64,000 nucleotides of DNA from Nyssa sinensis (GCA_008638375.1 CM018035.1:36574824-36638823); one strand, 5' to 3'. Positions 22,051 through 35,519 are shown, counted from the first letter of the stretch. The notes: a model not told the origin generated them from the letters alone. Translations and numbers: made by a program.

Positions 22051-22866
22051 ACCAATCTTAATAAGATTTGGCTCTGCGTGACCCTCAAGGTTTGAGGATT
22101 CCATTCCCATTCACAAAATCAGTTTTAGAAGTTTAAAACCGAAATTGGTTTCACTATCGATGCCTGTAACTAAAATTTTGGGGTCTATTCTTTAAGATTT
22201 TGAGTCGTGGTTGTAGGTTTTTATGACCCTCATGACTTCTTCTTGAAGTCTCGACACACCAAATAGGGTTTGGTTCAACTTGGTTCAGACCTGTACTATC
22301 AATTTCAGAATTTTCCTTCACATGTAGCTTCAATCCTCTCAGTTGATTCTTTATTATTTCTTATCATTTCTTTTGCAATTTAAAGCTTATATTATGCACA
22401 ATAAGCCCCTACTATTGCATGTTTTAAATTTGAACTAAATTCACATGAATTTAAATCACGAATTTACCTGTTTAACTATTGACTGTTACAGATTTTTTTC
22501 CTGCCTCAGTTCCTTCCCCTCCTTCTACGAATTACCCTTTCTCTCTCTTCCCTAAATTCCCCTCTTATTTCCTCCTCTTCTGCTTACCTTAAGGCGGTGG
22601 CATTGCCACCTGTTGGCCTTTGGTTTTGCATGGAAAATCCTTCGGTTGCATGGCCACATAACATGGCTGCCACCTCCCTCTTTCATCATTTCCCTACACC
22701 TGCAGGTACATGGAGGCATGGAGAGTAGTGCCTACAGTTATAGCCACTACTTCTCTCCCTTTATCCCAAGACATCTCCTACATCCTTATCCCTACTTCTT
22801 AATTTATATATATCAATACACATGGGTAGCCGTACACCTATATATAATATATATAAATATACTAAT
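22051..22866 (-). repeat. 5' LTR of H, inner piece
   Basis: Continues at 27152-27472 beyond solo LTR I. Carries the AGGTCTGAACCAA and AATGGAATCCTCAAA blocks found near 1045 and 1215 in LTR A. The deletion begins just after this. Confidence 0.75.
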
Positions 22867-24283
22867 TGTAATATCCCGACCCGGGATACCGGGTCACATG
22901 ACACGTATTACGAGGAAAGGAAAATCATATATATATATATAATTAATTAATTATTACATTTATTAATTAATTATAAGACTTGATATATATATATATATAT
23001 ATATATGTATTAATTGAATGTATATATATGTATATATATATTAAATGAAATAAATATGAAAAAGTTAAAAAGTAAAAAGAAAAAAATAACAAGTGTGAAT
23101 GTGTGTGTGTGTGTGTCGGCTGGTGTGTGTGTGTCTTGTATATATATGTGTATATGTATATATATATATGTATATATATATGTATAAATATCTTATGAAA
23201 TTTAATGCAAAGTTGAAAAAGAAAAAGTAGAATTAATGGGATGGGAGAGCTGTGTAGGGCTAGAATTCAGAATGTAGAGAGAGAGAAAGATAGCTGTAGA
23301 GAGAGAGAGAGAGGATATGAAGAGAGAGAGAGAGGTCGGCTACCTTGCCTTAAAAGCCAAACATGCAGTACATGTTGATCTCTCACGAAGAAACCAAAAG
23401 AAGAGGAAAACTGAGGAGAAGAGAAGAAGGATTAGAGCAAGAAAGAGGAGGAAAACCAACCAAAAAGGTGAGAATGTTCAAAACTGTCAAAATTCCCTCT
23501 CTAGAATTTCTCTACATACAAACTGATTTAAAGCTTCCATTTGATATATATGATGTCTAGAACATATTCTAATCATAACAAGCATGAAAATTTAACTTAA
23601 AAACACCTAAGGTTACACGACCCACAAGCTACGGCCATGGATGGACCTTGCTCAAGCAGGTCTGAATCTGTGGTGGCTAAATCATGTTTGGAGTTTTGGA
23701 ACCTCAACTAGACACCAAGGGTGCTTTAAAAACATGTGACCGCGACCTAAAATCTCAAAAAATGACCCTCAAATGTTTAGTTGCAGGTTACGGGTGTAAG
23801 ACTCAACCCTTTTAAACTTGTGTTAAATCGATGTTTAAGAATAAGATATGAATCCCCATGAAGAGGGGATTGTAACAAGCCAAATATCAAGAAAAACCAA
23901 CAAGAAATGAACCTATACGACCGAAATAACAGTTCGGATTATCATGTTCAAAACCGAACATATGAAGGAGTTTTAAAGCTCAAAATGAATGCCAATCGAT
24001 TTGTATAAACCTTAGGGATAATTTGGGACCAAAACAGTAGTGATTGGTGGAGTAGAAACTCACGAAATAGGAAGAAAAGGATTTCGGGAATTAGGGTTTT
24101 TCAGTCGGTCGCTTGGGGAAGACGACCGAGTCGACTCGTGCACCGTTTAAAACGGTGGGTGGACTCGGGACGGGTGGCAGCCTCTGGGCTTGCCACCGCA
24201 TTAATAAGGCGACGTCGTTTTGGGCCTTAGGTAAGTATATATATATATATACGGTTAAGTTTTAAAGGAAAAAGGGAGGAGAC

Positions 24284-24510
24284 TGCGGTCGGTGGGGTTC
24301 GAACCCCTGACCTCACGCGCCCCACGCGTTCTTTTCCACTCGGCCACGCGTATGCGTGTGCCCATTTACGAACATGATATATATATATATATATATATTA
24401 TAATTAATTAAATCCGAAAAATTAAAAAGGGCGCAATTGCGCCTTACAGGATTCGAACGTGGGATGTATGGGGAAGGAGGTGGCACGCTGGCCAGCGTGC
24501 CACCCTATTC
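24284..24510 (-). other. tRNA-like modules 1 and 2 in solo LTR I
   Basis: Module 1: A-box TGGCCGAGTGG (24346-24336) and B-box GGTTCGAACCC (core 24305-24295), both identical to A while flanking bases differ. Module 2: TGGCACGCTGG (24502-24492) and CGTTCGAATCC (24459-24449), the latter closer to consensus than in A. A perfect 26-bp palindrome spans 24479-24504. Confidence 0.6.
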
Positions 24511-25522
24511 AACCTGTCACTTATTCCCCTTTAATAATATATATATTACATGTTATAAATTAATTTAATTAATTAAAATTAATTAAATTAAATACTCCGA
24601 AATGGCCCGTTGTCCAAAAATTACAAGTTATATATGTAACCTTACAATCGTGGACCCCCTGAGCCCATTGGTGAGGTTCACGACATGAGATGAGGTCCCG
24701 AAAAATATGAGACCCCTAAAAAATGTCAAAATGACCAAAATGCCCCTGCCCCATAAACAAGTCAAACAAAGTCCAAATTTAATAAATGAATAGTGTATCC
24801 TTACTATTTCGGATATTCTGAAACCAATGGTAGGGTCCGTTTTACGAGACGAGACCCAAAAAATAAAGTCACGTAAGGGATAAATGACCAAAATACCCCT
24901 TGACCAAAATTGACAAGTTATTAATGAATTCTTACTATTTTGGACCTTCTGAGTCCAATGGTGAGGTCCACGACACGAGACGGGGTCCCAAAAGATAAAG
25001 ACACGTAAAGGGGTAAAAAGACCAAAATACCCCTGGTACCCTAAAGCCAAAATGAAATCAGAGAAGGTCTAAGTTAACTTTCTTTGACATTCCGGACTCA
25101 AAAATGGAGTCCAAATTACGAAACGAAGTACGGAAAAATATGACACGTAAAATGATAAAATGACCATTTTGTCCTTTACATATAAAAGTCTGAATTAAAT
25201 ATTAGGAAAGCCTAAACCGACTTTCTTGGACACTCCGGACTCAATGGTAGAGTCTATTCGACCAAAAGAGATGTCTAAAATAAAAAGACATAAAATTTGA
25301 TAAATAGAATCTGTCAAATGACTAAAAATGTAAGAAATGCCAAAGTACTAAACTGAGGCAAGTACGAGAAATGAAATACGAAAAGACACGATACGTAAAC
25401 ATGTTAAGTAAATAACTTTAAATTAAAGTTAATGGAACTCCTAGAAGAGTATGATTTTAGAAATCTATTTTTCTTGACACGGTAAATTGTGTTTTTAAAC
25501 AGAGAATAAACTAAACACAAAA

Positions 25523-25806
25523 ATGAGCCAAGAACGAGAAGTTACTCCTATGATGACGAGGGCACAACTAGCAAAGGATCCCAAGCAAAAAGTTTTCCGG
25601 GAGAAACTGGAAAAACAGCTCCAGCTGATTCAAAATCGCATTCGGATTTCCAAAACGAACGAAGTGTGCTGTTTAGCCCCTTTATTTATAAGACAATAAC
25701 TAAGGAGCAACTAGTAGCAAGAAAGCTTAAGAAACAGGAGGATACGGAAACATTACAAGAATGGCGGCAAAGGTTAAAGAAAGCCAAGGGAAAAGCGCCC
25801 AAATAG
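25523..25806 (+). pseudogene. Intronless relic of the LTR-borne ORF in solo LTR I
   Basis: Starts MSQEREVTPMMTRAQLAKDP and aligns with the ORF at 2536 (shared MT+AQ+AKDPKQ, TK..., TETLxEWRxR). One missing base near 25668 shifts the frame. After correction it runs on through EWRQRLKKAKGKAPK to a stop at 25804-25806, with no intron where A has 160 extra bases. Confidence 0.65.
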
Positions 25807-27472
25807 AGCAGGACTAGAAGTACAAGGTGAGTAACCCTGTGTTTGAATTGGAGATTTGACTCCATAATTTAAAAAGGGTTTTAAGTATAAGATATGAAGT
25901 ATTTGAAGTTTCAAATTCAGTATTTACATGATTCAGTTTTAAATTGTTCTGTTTTAGAAATTCATTGTGACATGCTTAGTGATTGGTTTCTGCAACAGTT
26001 TTTCCTTCAAATACTTTTCAGCATATCTAGTTAAAATGCAATTATTGTTAAATATTCTGAATTTGCTTATTTCAAGTATACGAATGTTATTATGAATCTA
26101 TGAATGTTATGTTTTTAAGTATTCACGAGAATTATCTATTTTGATGAATTCAAATGTTAAATATATTTTAAATGCAAGATTAATGGTGTATAAGCACTTA
26201 GACAAGATTCTGAGTTTTCAGTTGCCCTGTAAAATAGGCAGGATTTTGGGTTCTACGGAATTCAATTGCCCTGTAAAATGCCAGGTAGCAGGATCTAATC
26301 CCCCAGGCAAATGAGATATCTCCATAGATAAGTAATATGGGACTCCGGTTCGAAACGGATTCCACTAATGGAAGTGATAAGATGACAAATGGTTTGAAAA
26401 TGAAAGCATGTTTTTACTCTCATTTTCAATATGCATATGTTTGAGTTTTTATATACTCTGTTTAAGAAATACATGATATGTTATACGTTTTAAAGTTCAT
26501 ATGTATAAGTTTAGCTTGAATGTTTTAAATATTTCAAAGCTACATGTTTTAAGGAATGCATATATTCTGTATTCAATTATACGAACAATTGGCGGTGACT
26601 ATTTTACAAACTCTTATGTACTAAACCACTGCTAATTGAAAACCCCATGACGAATACTGGAATTGCTCACAAGCTTAGATTAGCTTACCCGGACTTTGTT
26701 CGGACCCCCCTTTCAGGTAATTAGCAGCAGTCTTGACTTAAGGACGACGATGACGAATCTGCTGATTTTGGAAAGATATGGTTAAATAGTTTCTTTTGAT
26801 AAGTCTATGAACTCTAATAGTACTTTTGTATTAGTAGACATAGTAAGGACATGTAATAAGCCCTCTGGGCAAATCGAACATGTATTGTAATTAATGTTAT
26901 AAGTTTTTAAGTTTTTAGTTATACTCTGAATGTGTAACCATGTATGCTATGTATGGAGCAGCAGTACCGAACGGATGTGCATAATTTAAAAATGAGAAAA
27001 GAAAAGAAAAAGTTTTTCACGCTTCCGCAAAACGTATGTTGCACATCTATTCGATACCGCTGCATATGCGAGCCTTGTCTCGGGGCCCTCGGGTCTCGGG
27101 GCGGCGATCGCGATCCGGTAATCCGCTTAGGGTGGGTTTCGGGTCGTGACACTAATTTATGTATGTACATATACTATATACTTAATTTTATATTATTCTT
27201 ATTAATATATTCTTATAGACAATAAACATTTCATGTCTTACTTTTACAATCGTGACTACGGTTTGGCGGTTGACATGAAAATGTATCATTACAATGGAAC
27301 CAACAGAAACAGGTTGGTGATTGCAATGAAAGTAATGTACAGTCGTCCTGGGTTCCCGGGACTTGATTGCATGCTCACTTGTTAGAGTTGAAATCAACCT
27401 CGTTACTTAAAGTCTCGGTCATTAATAAATTTTTAATAATTTAATGATTCTTTGTCAGGTCGGGGTGTTACA

Positions 27473-27903
27473 GTCTAGTATATATATCAGTAAAACCCAG
27501 CATACCTTTTTGCAATCAGATCCCACTACCTGACTTGCTCATGTATACTCAGTCTATAGTAGGACTCGGCATACCCTTTTGCAAACAAATCCGACCACCT
27601 GACTTATTCATGCATATCCAGCCTACAGTAGGACTCGGAGTACCCTTTTGCAATCAGATCCTTTTATCTGCCTTGCTCGTACACACCTAGCCTACTCTTT
27701 AGTGGCCATAACTTTTTGCAATCAGAACCACCTATTTGACTTGCTCATGTAGACCCGACCTACTCCTCATAATAGTAGTGGATTGTAGTATCATCGAATG
27801 AGCATTGCGACTATGCGCCACTCGTTTATTTAATGATGTATGAAATTATCATGACTCTCATTAGAGTATAATATATGATTGTACATCATTCAAGCATCAT
27901 AAA
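27473..27903 (-). repeat. LTR D, inner piece, with ~69-bp tandem repeats
   Basis: Resumes after H. Four repeat units begin at about 27512, 27581, 27650 and 27718 (GCAATCAGATCC core, then TGACTTGCTCATG and TAGTAGGACTCGG). It ends where E was inserted; the target duplicate ATAAA is at 27899-27903. Confidence 0.7.
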
Positions 27904-30372
27904 TGTCACGACCCAAGACCCCACCCTATGCGGATCTCGTGTCGCGACGCCCGGTCCGACGCTGCTTGTCGAACCAAGGGTCTCAACTTGCAACACAATT
28001 AATGCTACTAACATGCAACAACTAAAACGCGAAAGAAAATAAATAAAAGCTGCATGTGTTATATTTAATGTTTACAAAATGCGGAATCTAAAATTTCTTA
28101 ATACAACTGTTCATCCCCAAGACGTGGATAACATGGGAGAGCTACAAAACTGTCTGTACTAAGTATTACACTTACAACTTCAAAAGAAATTTCTATTGCT
28201 ATCTAGCTGACTGCTACTGCTACAGCTACTGCTCTTCTATAGCTTCCTCTCGTGAAAGGGGTGATAAGTTTGGGGTGAGCTAACTAAAGCTCAATAAGTA
28301 ATTCTCCTTTGCTCTGCCACATGTACATGAATATAGAAAGCATTATCCATAAGAGAACTAGAATAAATGCAGATATGCTAGCCAGTCAATGAATGTGGAA
28401 CTCAATATCAAATGATGGAACTCAAATGATAAAGCAATGAAATCTGTCTGATAATATAATCATACTTCTACAGTCATGAGCTGTCTCAAGTATAATCATA
28501 TACACTCAAGTAAAAGTTGTGAAATCTCATGATCATTCATAATGGTATAACATGATCAAGCTATGATAATCAATAAATGATACTGATAACAACAAATGTG
28601 GATGCACTTTAACTTGGGGCCTGGCATACCCCTTAATTCATTTTATTCTCTTTTTCCTCAATTTCTCAGCCAAGCACTAACCCATCGGTTCAGTACTCGT
28701 CTCGCAGATCCCACTTTAACTGCCATTTTAATTGCCACTTTTGATTCCATTTTCTCGACCCGTAGGTCTAGTAAGCATCAGATGGAGTTTGTGACTGAGC
28801 ACAAATCTGGCTACAATATAATATATCAAGATCATGCTGAATCCAATAAACAGTAATGTAATAATACTATCTCAGCAGCGAAAAGAAACTGTTGCCTTAA
28901 CAGGCCAATGTAAACTAGGCTGTTGAGATCATAAGTCTTGCCCCTTGAGGCCTTGTACAGAGTGTACAGAAATCATGATCAAGATATACAACAGTCAATA
29001 AACACTTTCCACAAGATAAAGCAATATCAATGTGGACTCGATAAACGTTATGATATGTATGGAGTACAATTGATAATATAAGAAAGACTATTGACATGGC
29101 TGGGAATGTAACATGTACAGAGATCAGAGATTACTTACCTCTTAAACAGTTTCCGTTCTTTCACAATAAAACCAAGTCAATGTTCCTTTCTCTTTGAAAT
29201 CCCTATTCATCAATAGATAATATATCTGAGTTTACCTTTTCATAAGTTATGTTATTCATCAAATCTTATGCCTCTTTACCATTAGTTTCTCTTTTACTTA
29301 AATAGACTCTACTATTGAATCCGGAACGTCGAACAAAGTCGATTTAGACTTTCGCAGAATTCAATTTGGACTTCTGTACTAAAAAGGGCAAAATGGTCAT
29401 TTTGCACTTTCATCTTTTCTCGTTTTTTGAGACCTCTTTTCACAAATTGGACTCCACGGTTGAGTCCAGAATGGTCAAAATAATAAAAATTGACTATTCT
29501 TTTTTTTTAATCAGAGTCCGTTTGACTACTTTTTGACTCAGTGGCATTTTCGTAATTTTCTATTATTTTAAATTAATTAATTAAATTAATATTTAAATAA
29601 TATTTTATCTGGGGGGTCAAATCATAATAATTAACAGTTGGGGGGTCAGTTTGTAAATCCCATAACTTCTGGGTTAAATTGTAATTTCAGAAAATCCTAT
29701 TCTAATTAAGGATAGCCAAACAGTGAATAGTGACAGAACAGGGATAGGATATCCCTATTCTCATTACAATTCCAATTTTAATTTCTTATTCGTGTTACCA
29801 AACACTCTGAATTTAATTTAAAATCTTTTAAACTTAAACTGATACTACGTCGTTTTAAGCTACCCGTTTCTATTTCGGTCGGGTCCCGACCCGGATCCGA
29901 CCCATTACCCGAATCCAAACCCAAGACTAAACAGTCTTCTTCTCCATTTTTTCGGTGGAACTCCGGTAGGATTCCGGTGTGAACAGTAGTCTTCTCCGGC
30001 GACGGCGACTGAATTTTGATCGTTTTTCAATCTTTTTCAAATGTGGTTCGGTTCCATTTTTCACAAGGAATTTATACCTAGGTTTAGATTTGGATTTAGT
30101 TCATTATATCTTCTCGAATTTAAGGAAATCCATAACTCCGGCCAACTGAATATTTTCATTTTCATGCCAATTGCTTGACTGTTTTCACTTCTTTCTTTTT
30201 CATTTCATTTTCTGCATTTCACAGGAAGATTTCTAGACCATTTAAACAATGTTTCATGCATAAAATATTCATCTATCTTATTACAGTACACGTTCGGATT
30301 ACAAGTTAGTGTCATATCGGTTGATCCGGTCTACCTCAGGTCTAGTGTTGTATTTCAGGTCGGAATGTTACA
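27904..30372 (-). repeat. 3' LTR of E (2469 bp)
   Basis: On the minus strand starts TGTAACATTCCGACC right after the polypurine tract and ends GGGTCGTGACA. It carries two copies of the shared ~145-bp module (about 29300-29560) and an ACGTCGTTTT block near 29850. It is a third LTR family, shorter than the other two. Confidence 0.8.
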
Positions 30373-30410
30373 TTCTACCCCCCTTAAATTGAGTTTTGTC
30401 CTCAAAACTC
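30373..30410 (-). other. Polypurine tract and hairpin of E
   Basis: Minus strand: GAGTTTTGAGGACAAAACTC (30410-30391), then AATTTAAGGGGGGTAGAA up to the LTR. Confidence 0.85.
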
Positions 30411-32040
30411 GAATGCTCGTAACTTGGGAACTCTACTCCTTACTTTACTTTATCCAATAGTAGTCTCCCTTGAGGGAATCATAACAGTTAATGTGTAGTC
30501 TAAGGGTTTCGCTTCCCTATATTCAACTTAATCGTAAATAAGAGAGGTATAAATCAATGTGTAGGGTTAATATTAACAGTACACAAGTGGATTGCGAACA
30601 GACTGGAGGACTACCTATGGCCGCTGATTTAGTAGCCTCTACATTCCTCAGAAAGATAAAATAAACCCTTCTTGCGTGCTGTGGCTCACTATTCTAGGCC
30701 CGAGATCTAATCGTAGAAGCCGGTAGGGCCAGAGTAACAAGTGTGGTGCTAACCGTAGATCGGTTATTCTGGGGGCTTTCCCTAGAAAAGTGTCCCATCT
30801 GACCACATATGTAACAGCCCCTAGTGCACTGCCCTCTATGAAATCCGTGGCAGTTGGAACATTTAGTCACACCCTAATTAGAATGACTGCCTCGGCTCTA
30901 ATTGGGTCTTGAATTTCCTGGCCCTGTTTCTAACCTAGAGGATAAAGACCTTTGCATTTTGTCTTGGTTGCCTTCTGACCCTTGGTTCGCCCTCTTTTTA
31001 GCGAACTCTTCCCCGTCTTATTCAATAATCCTTGTTGTTTACACCACTTCATTGTAAATGGCTAATCGAAGAGGTCAGATTCTGGTCTTAATGGACCATC
31101 TCAACCCACTTCAAACTTGCGGGCTTTCATATATTCTGTACGTATAACAGTTGGAGCGAACCTGGCTAATTCAGTGAATTTGGCCTCATAAGCCTTCACT
31201 GTTAAGCCCTTTTGCTGTAGACCCATGAACTCTGTGACTCTCTAGTCTTTGACTTCCTATGGGAAGTACTTCTCACTAAAGACCTCCAAAAATCACTGTC
31301 AATCCATGTGAGGTTCTCTGACTGCTTCTAGGATCCATTACTTGTGAGCGGTACCTTTCAATGTGAATATGGCATATGCCACCTTTTGAACCTCAGTGCA
31401 CGTCAAAATGTTGAAGATCTTGTCCATTTCAAGCAACCATTCTTCCACTGTTGTGGAGCCTTTTGAGACATCAAATACAAATGGTTTCAGCTCTTGGAAT
31501 CCTTTATAGAAATGTGACCTATACCTATCATTCCCCTGTTGACCTTCCTGGTTGGTAACAAGCTCCTGCCTTACAGGCACACTAGGACTGACCTGATTCC
31601 CTGGAAATGCCTCAATAACTGTAACACCCCGACTCTGTATAATTAATAATTAAATAATTAATTATTAATTAGTACCGACTTAGGGAATAATTAAGGAAAT
31701 TAACCTTAATCTCCTGGTGGTCACACTAGACCAATAGAACAATTAAAACATGTTCAGGAATAGGGTACAATACCCGAACCTAATTACCAATTAATTAGGT
31801 GAAATAGTGTCAATTTAACACTGACGGAATTCGAATTAATTAACTACAGAAATTCCAAACGACTACTAAATGACACGGAACCTCTGACACTGTAGATAAC
31901 TGAAATATGAAACTCTCGGAACAAACCGCATCGAAAAAAGAGTTACGGAATGAAAGTTATGAGGCAAACATCAGAAACTAAATTAATGCGCAGCCAAACA
32001 GGGCCTTAGCCCAAAATGTGGAAAAATGGCCAAATTGGTG

Positions 32041-32118
32041 GTCAAGGGGAATTGAACCCTTGACCTATGGAGGGAAAGAATTTTATCCAAAAAACTTATC
32101 AGTTGGGCTACCCAGACC
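32041..32118 (-). other. tRNA-like module in solo LTR J
   Basis: Minus strand: A-box-like GGTAGCCCAACT (32112-32101) and T-arm GGGTTCAATTCCCC (32059-32046). Acceptor pairing is imperfect, so I call it tRNA-like. Confidence 0.5.
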
Positions 32119-33729
32119 TTTGTGCCTATATATACAACTTAATTGTATATATCTCTGAATTGCCCCAAGCCCCACCTCAAATTGGACCAATGAGGTTGCA
32201 TGCAAACCCCACATGATTGCCCCCTCAGCCCACCTCAGCCCTAAGATCCCACTGTTCTCTGATGTATATACATCTATATACATATAAGAGGTGTATATAT
32301 ATGGAATATGTAATAATATATATATATATATTATCATTTGTGGAAGGGAAAAATGAGGGGTCCAAAATCAGAAAGGAAGGGTGGGTGTTGTATGCTCGGA
32401 TAAGAGAGTCCAGAGAGAGAAAGGGCTGTAGAGAAATTGAAGGCTTGCATGTGTATGCAAGTGTGTGTGTGCGTGTGAGGGATGATGTGTCTTCATGAGA
32501 AGCATAGAAGCTGGTCTCGAGAGGGAGCAAGAAATCGGTAGAGAAAAACTGATGATGGAAACTAGGTTCGGGCAGAGACTGAAAACCATGGAAACCCACT
32601 GTACAGGTAAGCTTCTAAATCAAATCCTGTTTAATTGGTTTAGATTTAAATGCATGCAAATATAGAAATCTAACCTAGATAATATCAGTGGTATTTTACA
32701 AGAAAAAGGATTTAAAAACAGTGGAAATTGACTGAGGAATTAGAAATACAGAATTGAAGAAAATTTGGTACAGTTCTGAATTAAGTTGAACAAAACTTAG
32801 AATGGTGTTTCGGGTCTCGAACTAGACATCCTAAGGACCCCAAAACCACCAACCCGAGACCATAAAACCCCATGCAACACCCTCAAAAAGCTAGTTGCAG
32901 GTTCGGTCACCAAATGTCATTTTTGATTAAAAGGTCTTAAACCGATTTTATTGAACGGGGGATGAACCTACATGTCATAGGGATCATGTAGCAACAAACC
33001 GTGTTGAAAACGGTTGAGAAATGAGCATGTATTGTTGACTTGCAGGTTCGGTTATCCCCTGTTGAACCGAGCCATTGTGCTTGATTCGAAGCACCAAATC
33101 GATGCCAAAGCGTTGGCATGACATCCAGAAAATGTTTGAAACCAAAACAGGCCGAAGGCCGTGTTTAAAACTCTACGAAAATGAAGGAAAAAGAAAACTG
33201 GAAACTAGGGTTACTGTTCATCGTCGTGAGGAAGACGATGAACAGTACCGGACACGGTTCGGGTCGATTTTGGGTTCGGGTCGGGACCCGACCCATTCCG
33301 CAAACGGGCTTTAGTTGGACGGCACCGTTTTGAGGCTAATTGTTTTAAATTAAAATCTGATTTCATCCTGTTTGGTTACGGGCCTTAGAAATAAAAATTG
33401 GGAAATTGGGATAGGCTATCCGAGGATTAAGGGCCAAATTTGGGGTTAACCAGGATATCTAATTCCGGTTTTCTGAAGGTCACAGAACCGGTTGGTTTTT
33501 AAGAATTGTGAACCGGTTCACTGCCTGAACCCTAGAACCGTTTGGTTGAACCCTAATTTAATGAAATTCCATTTTTGACCCCTAAAGTTCCTAAAATTAC
33601 GGATTTACTCCTACTGTTTGACAGAATTGTATAGTGGCCCAGACTTTTGAAAATTTATACATTTAAGCCCTGAATAAATTAATTAAATAATAAAATAATT
33701 ATTTAATTATTTTATTAAATAGGTAAAAT

Positions 33730-34920
33730 TACAATTTTACCCCTAGACATTAAATAGGTCAAACGGAGTCCAAATTAAGTAAATAAATAGTGTATTTCCA
33801 CTATTTCAAATATTCTGGACTCAATGGTACAGTCCGATTTTGGAAATACAGTCCCGAAAAATACAGACCCGTAAGTGATAAATGACCGAACTGCCCCTGA
33901 TGGTACCCAGACCCAAATAAAAAATATCAGATAGCCTATTTTGACTATCTCGGGCATTCTGGACTCAACGGTGAGGTCCGTTTAATGAACTGAGGTCCCG
34001 AAAAATACAGACACGTAGGTGTTAATGACTGAGTTGCCCTTAATGATACCCAGGGCCGATTAAACATAACAGACAGTCCAATTTCACTATGTTGGACGCT
34101 CTGGACCCAATGGCGAGGTCCATTTTATGAACTGACGTGCCGAAAAATACGCCACGCGAAATTACCAAATTACCCCTGATACCGTACGAGACCTAAACAA
34201 AGTCCGATTGGGACGAAACTGATACCGGTAGGAGCCCAGACACTGGTGAGACTGTATACTTGATTAGATGACGAATCGGGGTCAGAATTACACAAAACGT
34301 AAAATGACCAAAATACCCCTGAGCACTGTAAGTGCAAAGTAGAGGTCCAATAAAGGTCAAACTGATATGATAAATTATCATAGGGATAATTATGAACACT
34401 GAAAGGCTAAATAAGACTCCGAGACAGTTAACGCGTAAAACGAGAAATGACCGATGTGTCCCGACGATCTAAAGCAGATACCAAATGAAGTCCAAGGGAC
34501 TTACAAATTTATACATGAGATATATGGGACGTTCTGAGGACCATGATAGGGTCCCGGGCAAAAATGACAAAATTACCATTTTGCCCCTAAGACTAAATAA
34601 GTACCCAACTGATACCGATTAAAGTCTAAAAGACTTAAAACTTCATATATACGATATATGGGATATTCTGAGGACCATAACAGGGTCCGGGATAAGAATG
34701 ACAAAATTACCATTTTTGCCCCTATGGTTAAAATGAGAACCTAACTAATACCGATTGGAGTCCAAAGGACGTAGAACTTTGTACTTAAGATATAAAGACT
34801 ATTCCGAAGACCACGACAGGGTCCGGGACAAGAATGGTAAAATTACCATTTTGCCCCTAAGGTTGAATGAGTGCCTGACTGATAACAATTGAAGTCTAAA
34901 TGACTTAGGATATAATCCTA
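33730..34920 (+). repeat. Shared ~145-bp modules in LTR J (about eight copies)
   Basis: Copies carry TTCTGGACTCAATGGT or TTCTGAGGACCATGAT variants, then GTCCCGAAAAATACAG and ACCAAATTACCCCT or ATTACCATTTTGCCCCT. The right-hand copies have diverged into a subtype with TATATGGGATATTCTGAGG. Confidence 0.75.
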
Positions 34921-35519
34921 ATAATTGCTAAGCCTAATTAAAGAATGAAATAGCCTCGGGTGAGACCCAATGGAAGGGCGATAGGCTACTAGGCTATCTT
35001 AGGTAATCCGATAGATACCTAAGATGACGAATGAGACCTGAATGGATGAGTTCTGATCTGTCTGTGATTGATGATTATTATTCAGGATATACATGGAGAT
35101 GCTTGACGTACCTGGAGGTTATCGGATTATTTATACAAGGGAATAAGCGTAAAGTTTGTGAGTAACTTCTGACACTGTTTTGATTCTGTCCCTTGATTTA
35201 TTGATCTGTTTTGAATGCAATTATTTAAGTGCAATTATTTTAAATGCATGCCTTTTCGTACTATATCACTTATGACTTGGTTTTAGTCTTTTTAAATAAT
35301 TGACTATATTCCTGATCCCTGTGCTAGCATCCCGTACTGTTTTGCCTGTTTTGAACTGTTGAGATAAATGGATGTATTGAACCATTATTCCCGAAATGAT
35401 TAAACTAACCACGTGATATAGGCAAATAACGATATTTTGTCGTACCGTACTATTTGTATAGTATACTGTCTAAATACTATATTGTTTAAATGTACGTACT
35501 TAATGTAGGCCCTTTGCAC

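Larger units (their letters stand above)
22867..27151 (+). mobile_element. Solo LTR I (family 1, 4285 bp)
   Basis: Begins TGTAATATCCCGACCCGGG, ends GGGTTTCGGGTCGTGACA, and is flanked by perfect CTAAT duplicates (22862-22866, 27152-27156). No primer site or internal region, so the internal part was lost by LTR-LTR recombination. It holds both tRNA-like modules, about five copies of the shared module (24640-25310), an intronless ORF relic and the predicted intron 25827-26716. Confidence 0.93.
19273..27472 (-). mobile_element. Element H: twice-deleted family 1 element, minus strand
   Basis: Bounded by GTCTG (19268-19272) and GTCTA (27473-27477), a target duplication with one change. Minus-strand order: 5' LTR start (27472-27152 and 22866 to about 22051), primer site (22043-22032), hairpin leader (to about 21270), 3' LTR tail (about 21200-19273). 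About 3 kb of 5' LTR before the primer site is missing. So are the end of the leader, the polypurine tract and about 2 kb of the 3' LTR. No coding region is left. Solo LTR I is inserted in it. Confidence 0.8.

Noticed and set aside
27490..27770. CRISPR-like array of regular repeats
   Set aside because: Units are contiguous degenerate minisatellite repeats without distinct spacers, in a plant retrotransposon LTR.
28596..28856. Host exon with a plausible hydrophobic N-terminus
   Set aside because: It lies inside the 3' LTR of E, has no splice or homologous support and does not fit a known family.
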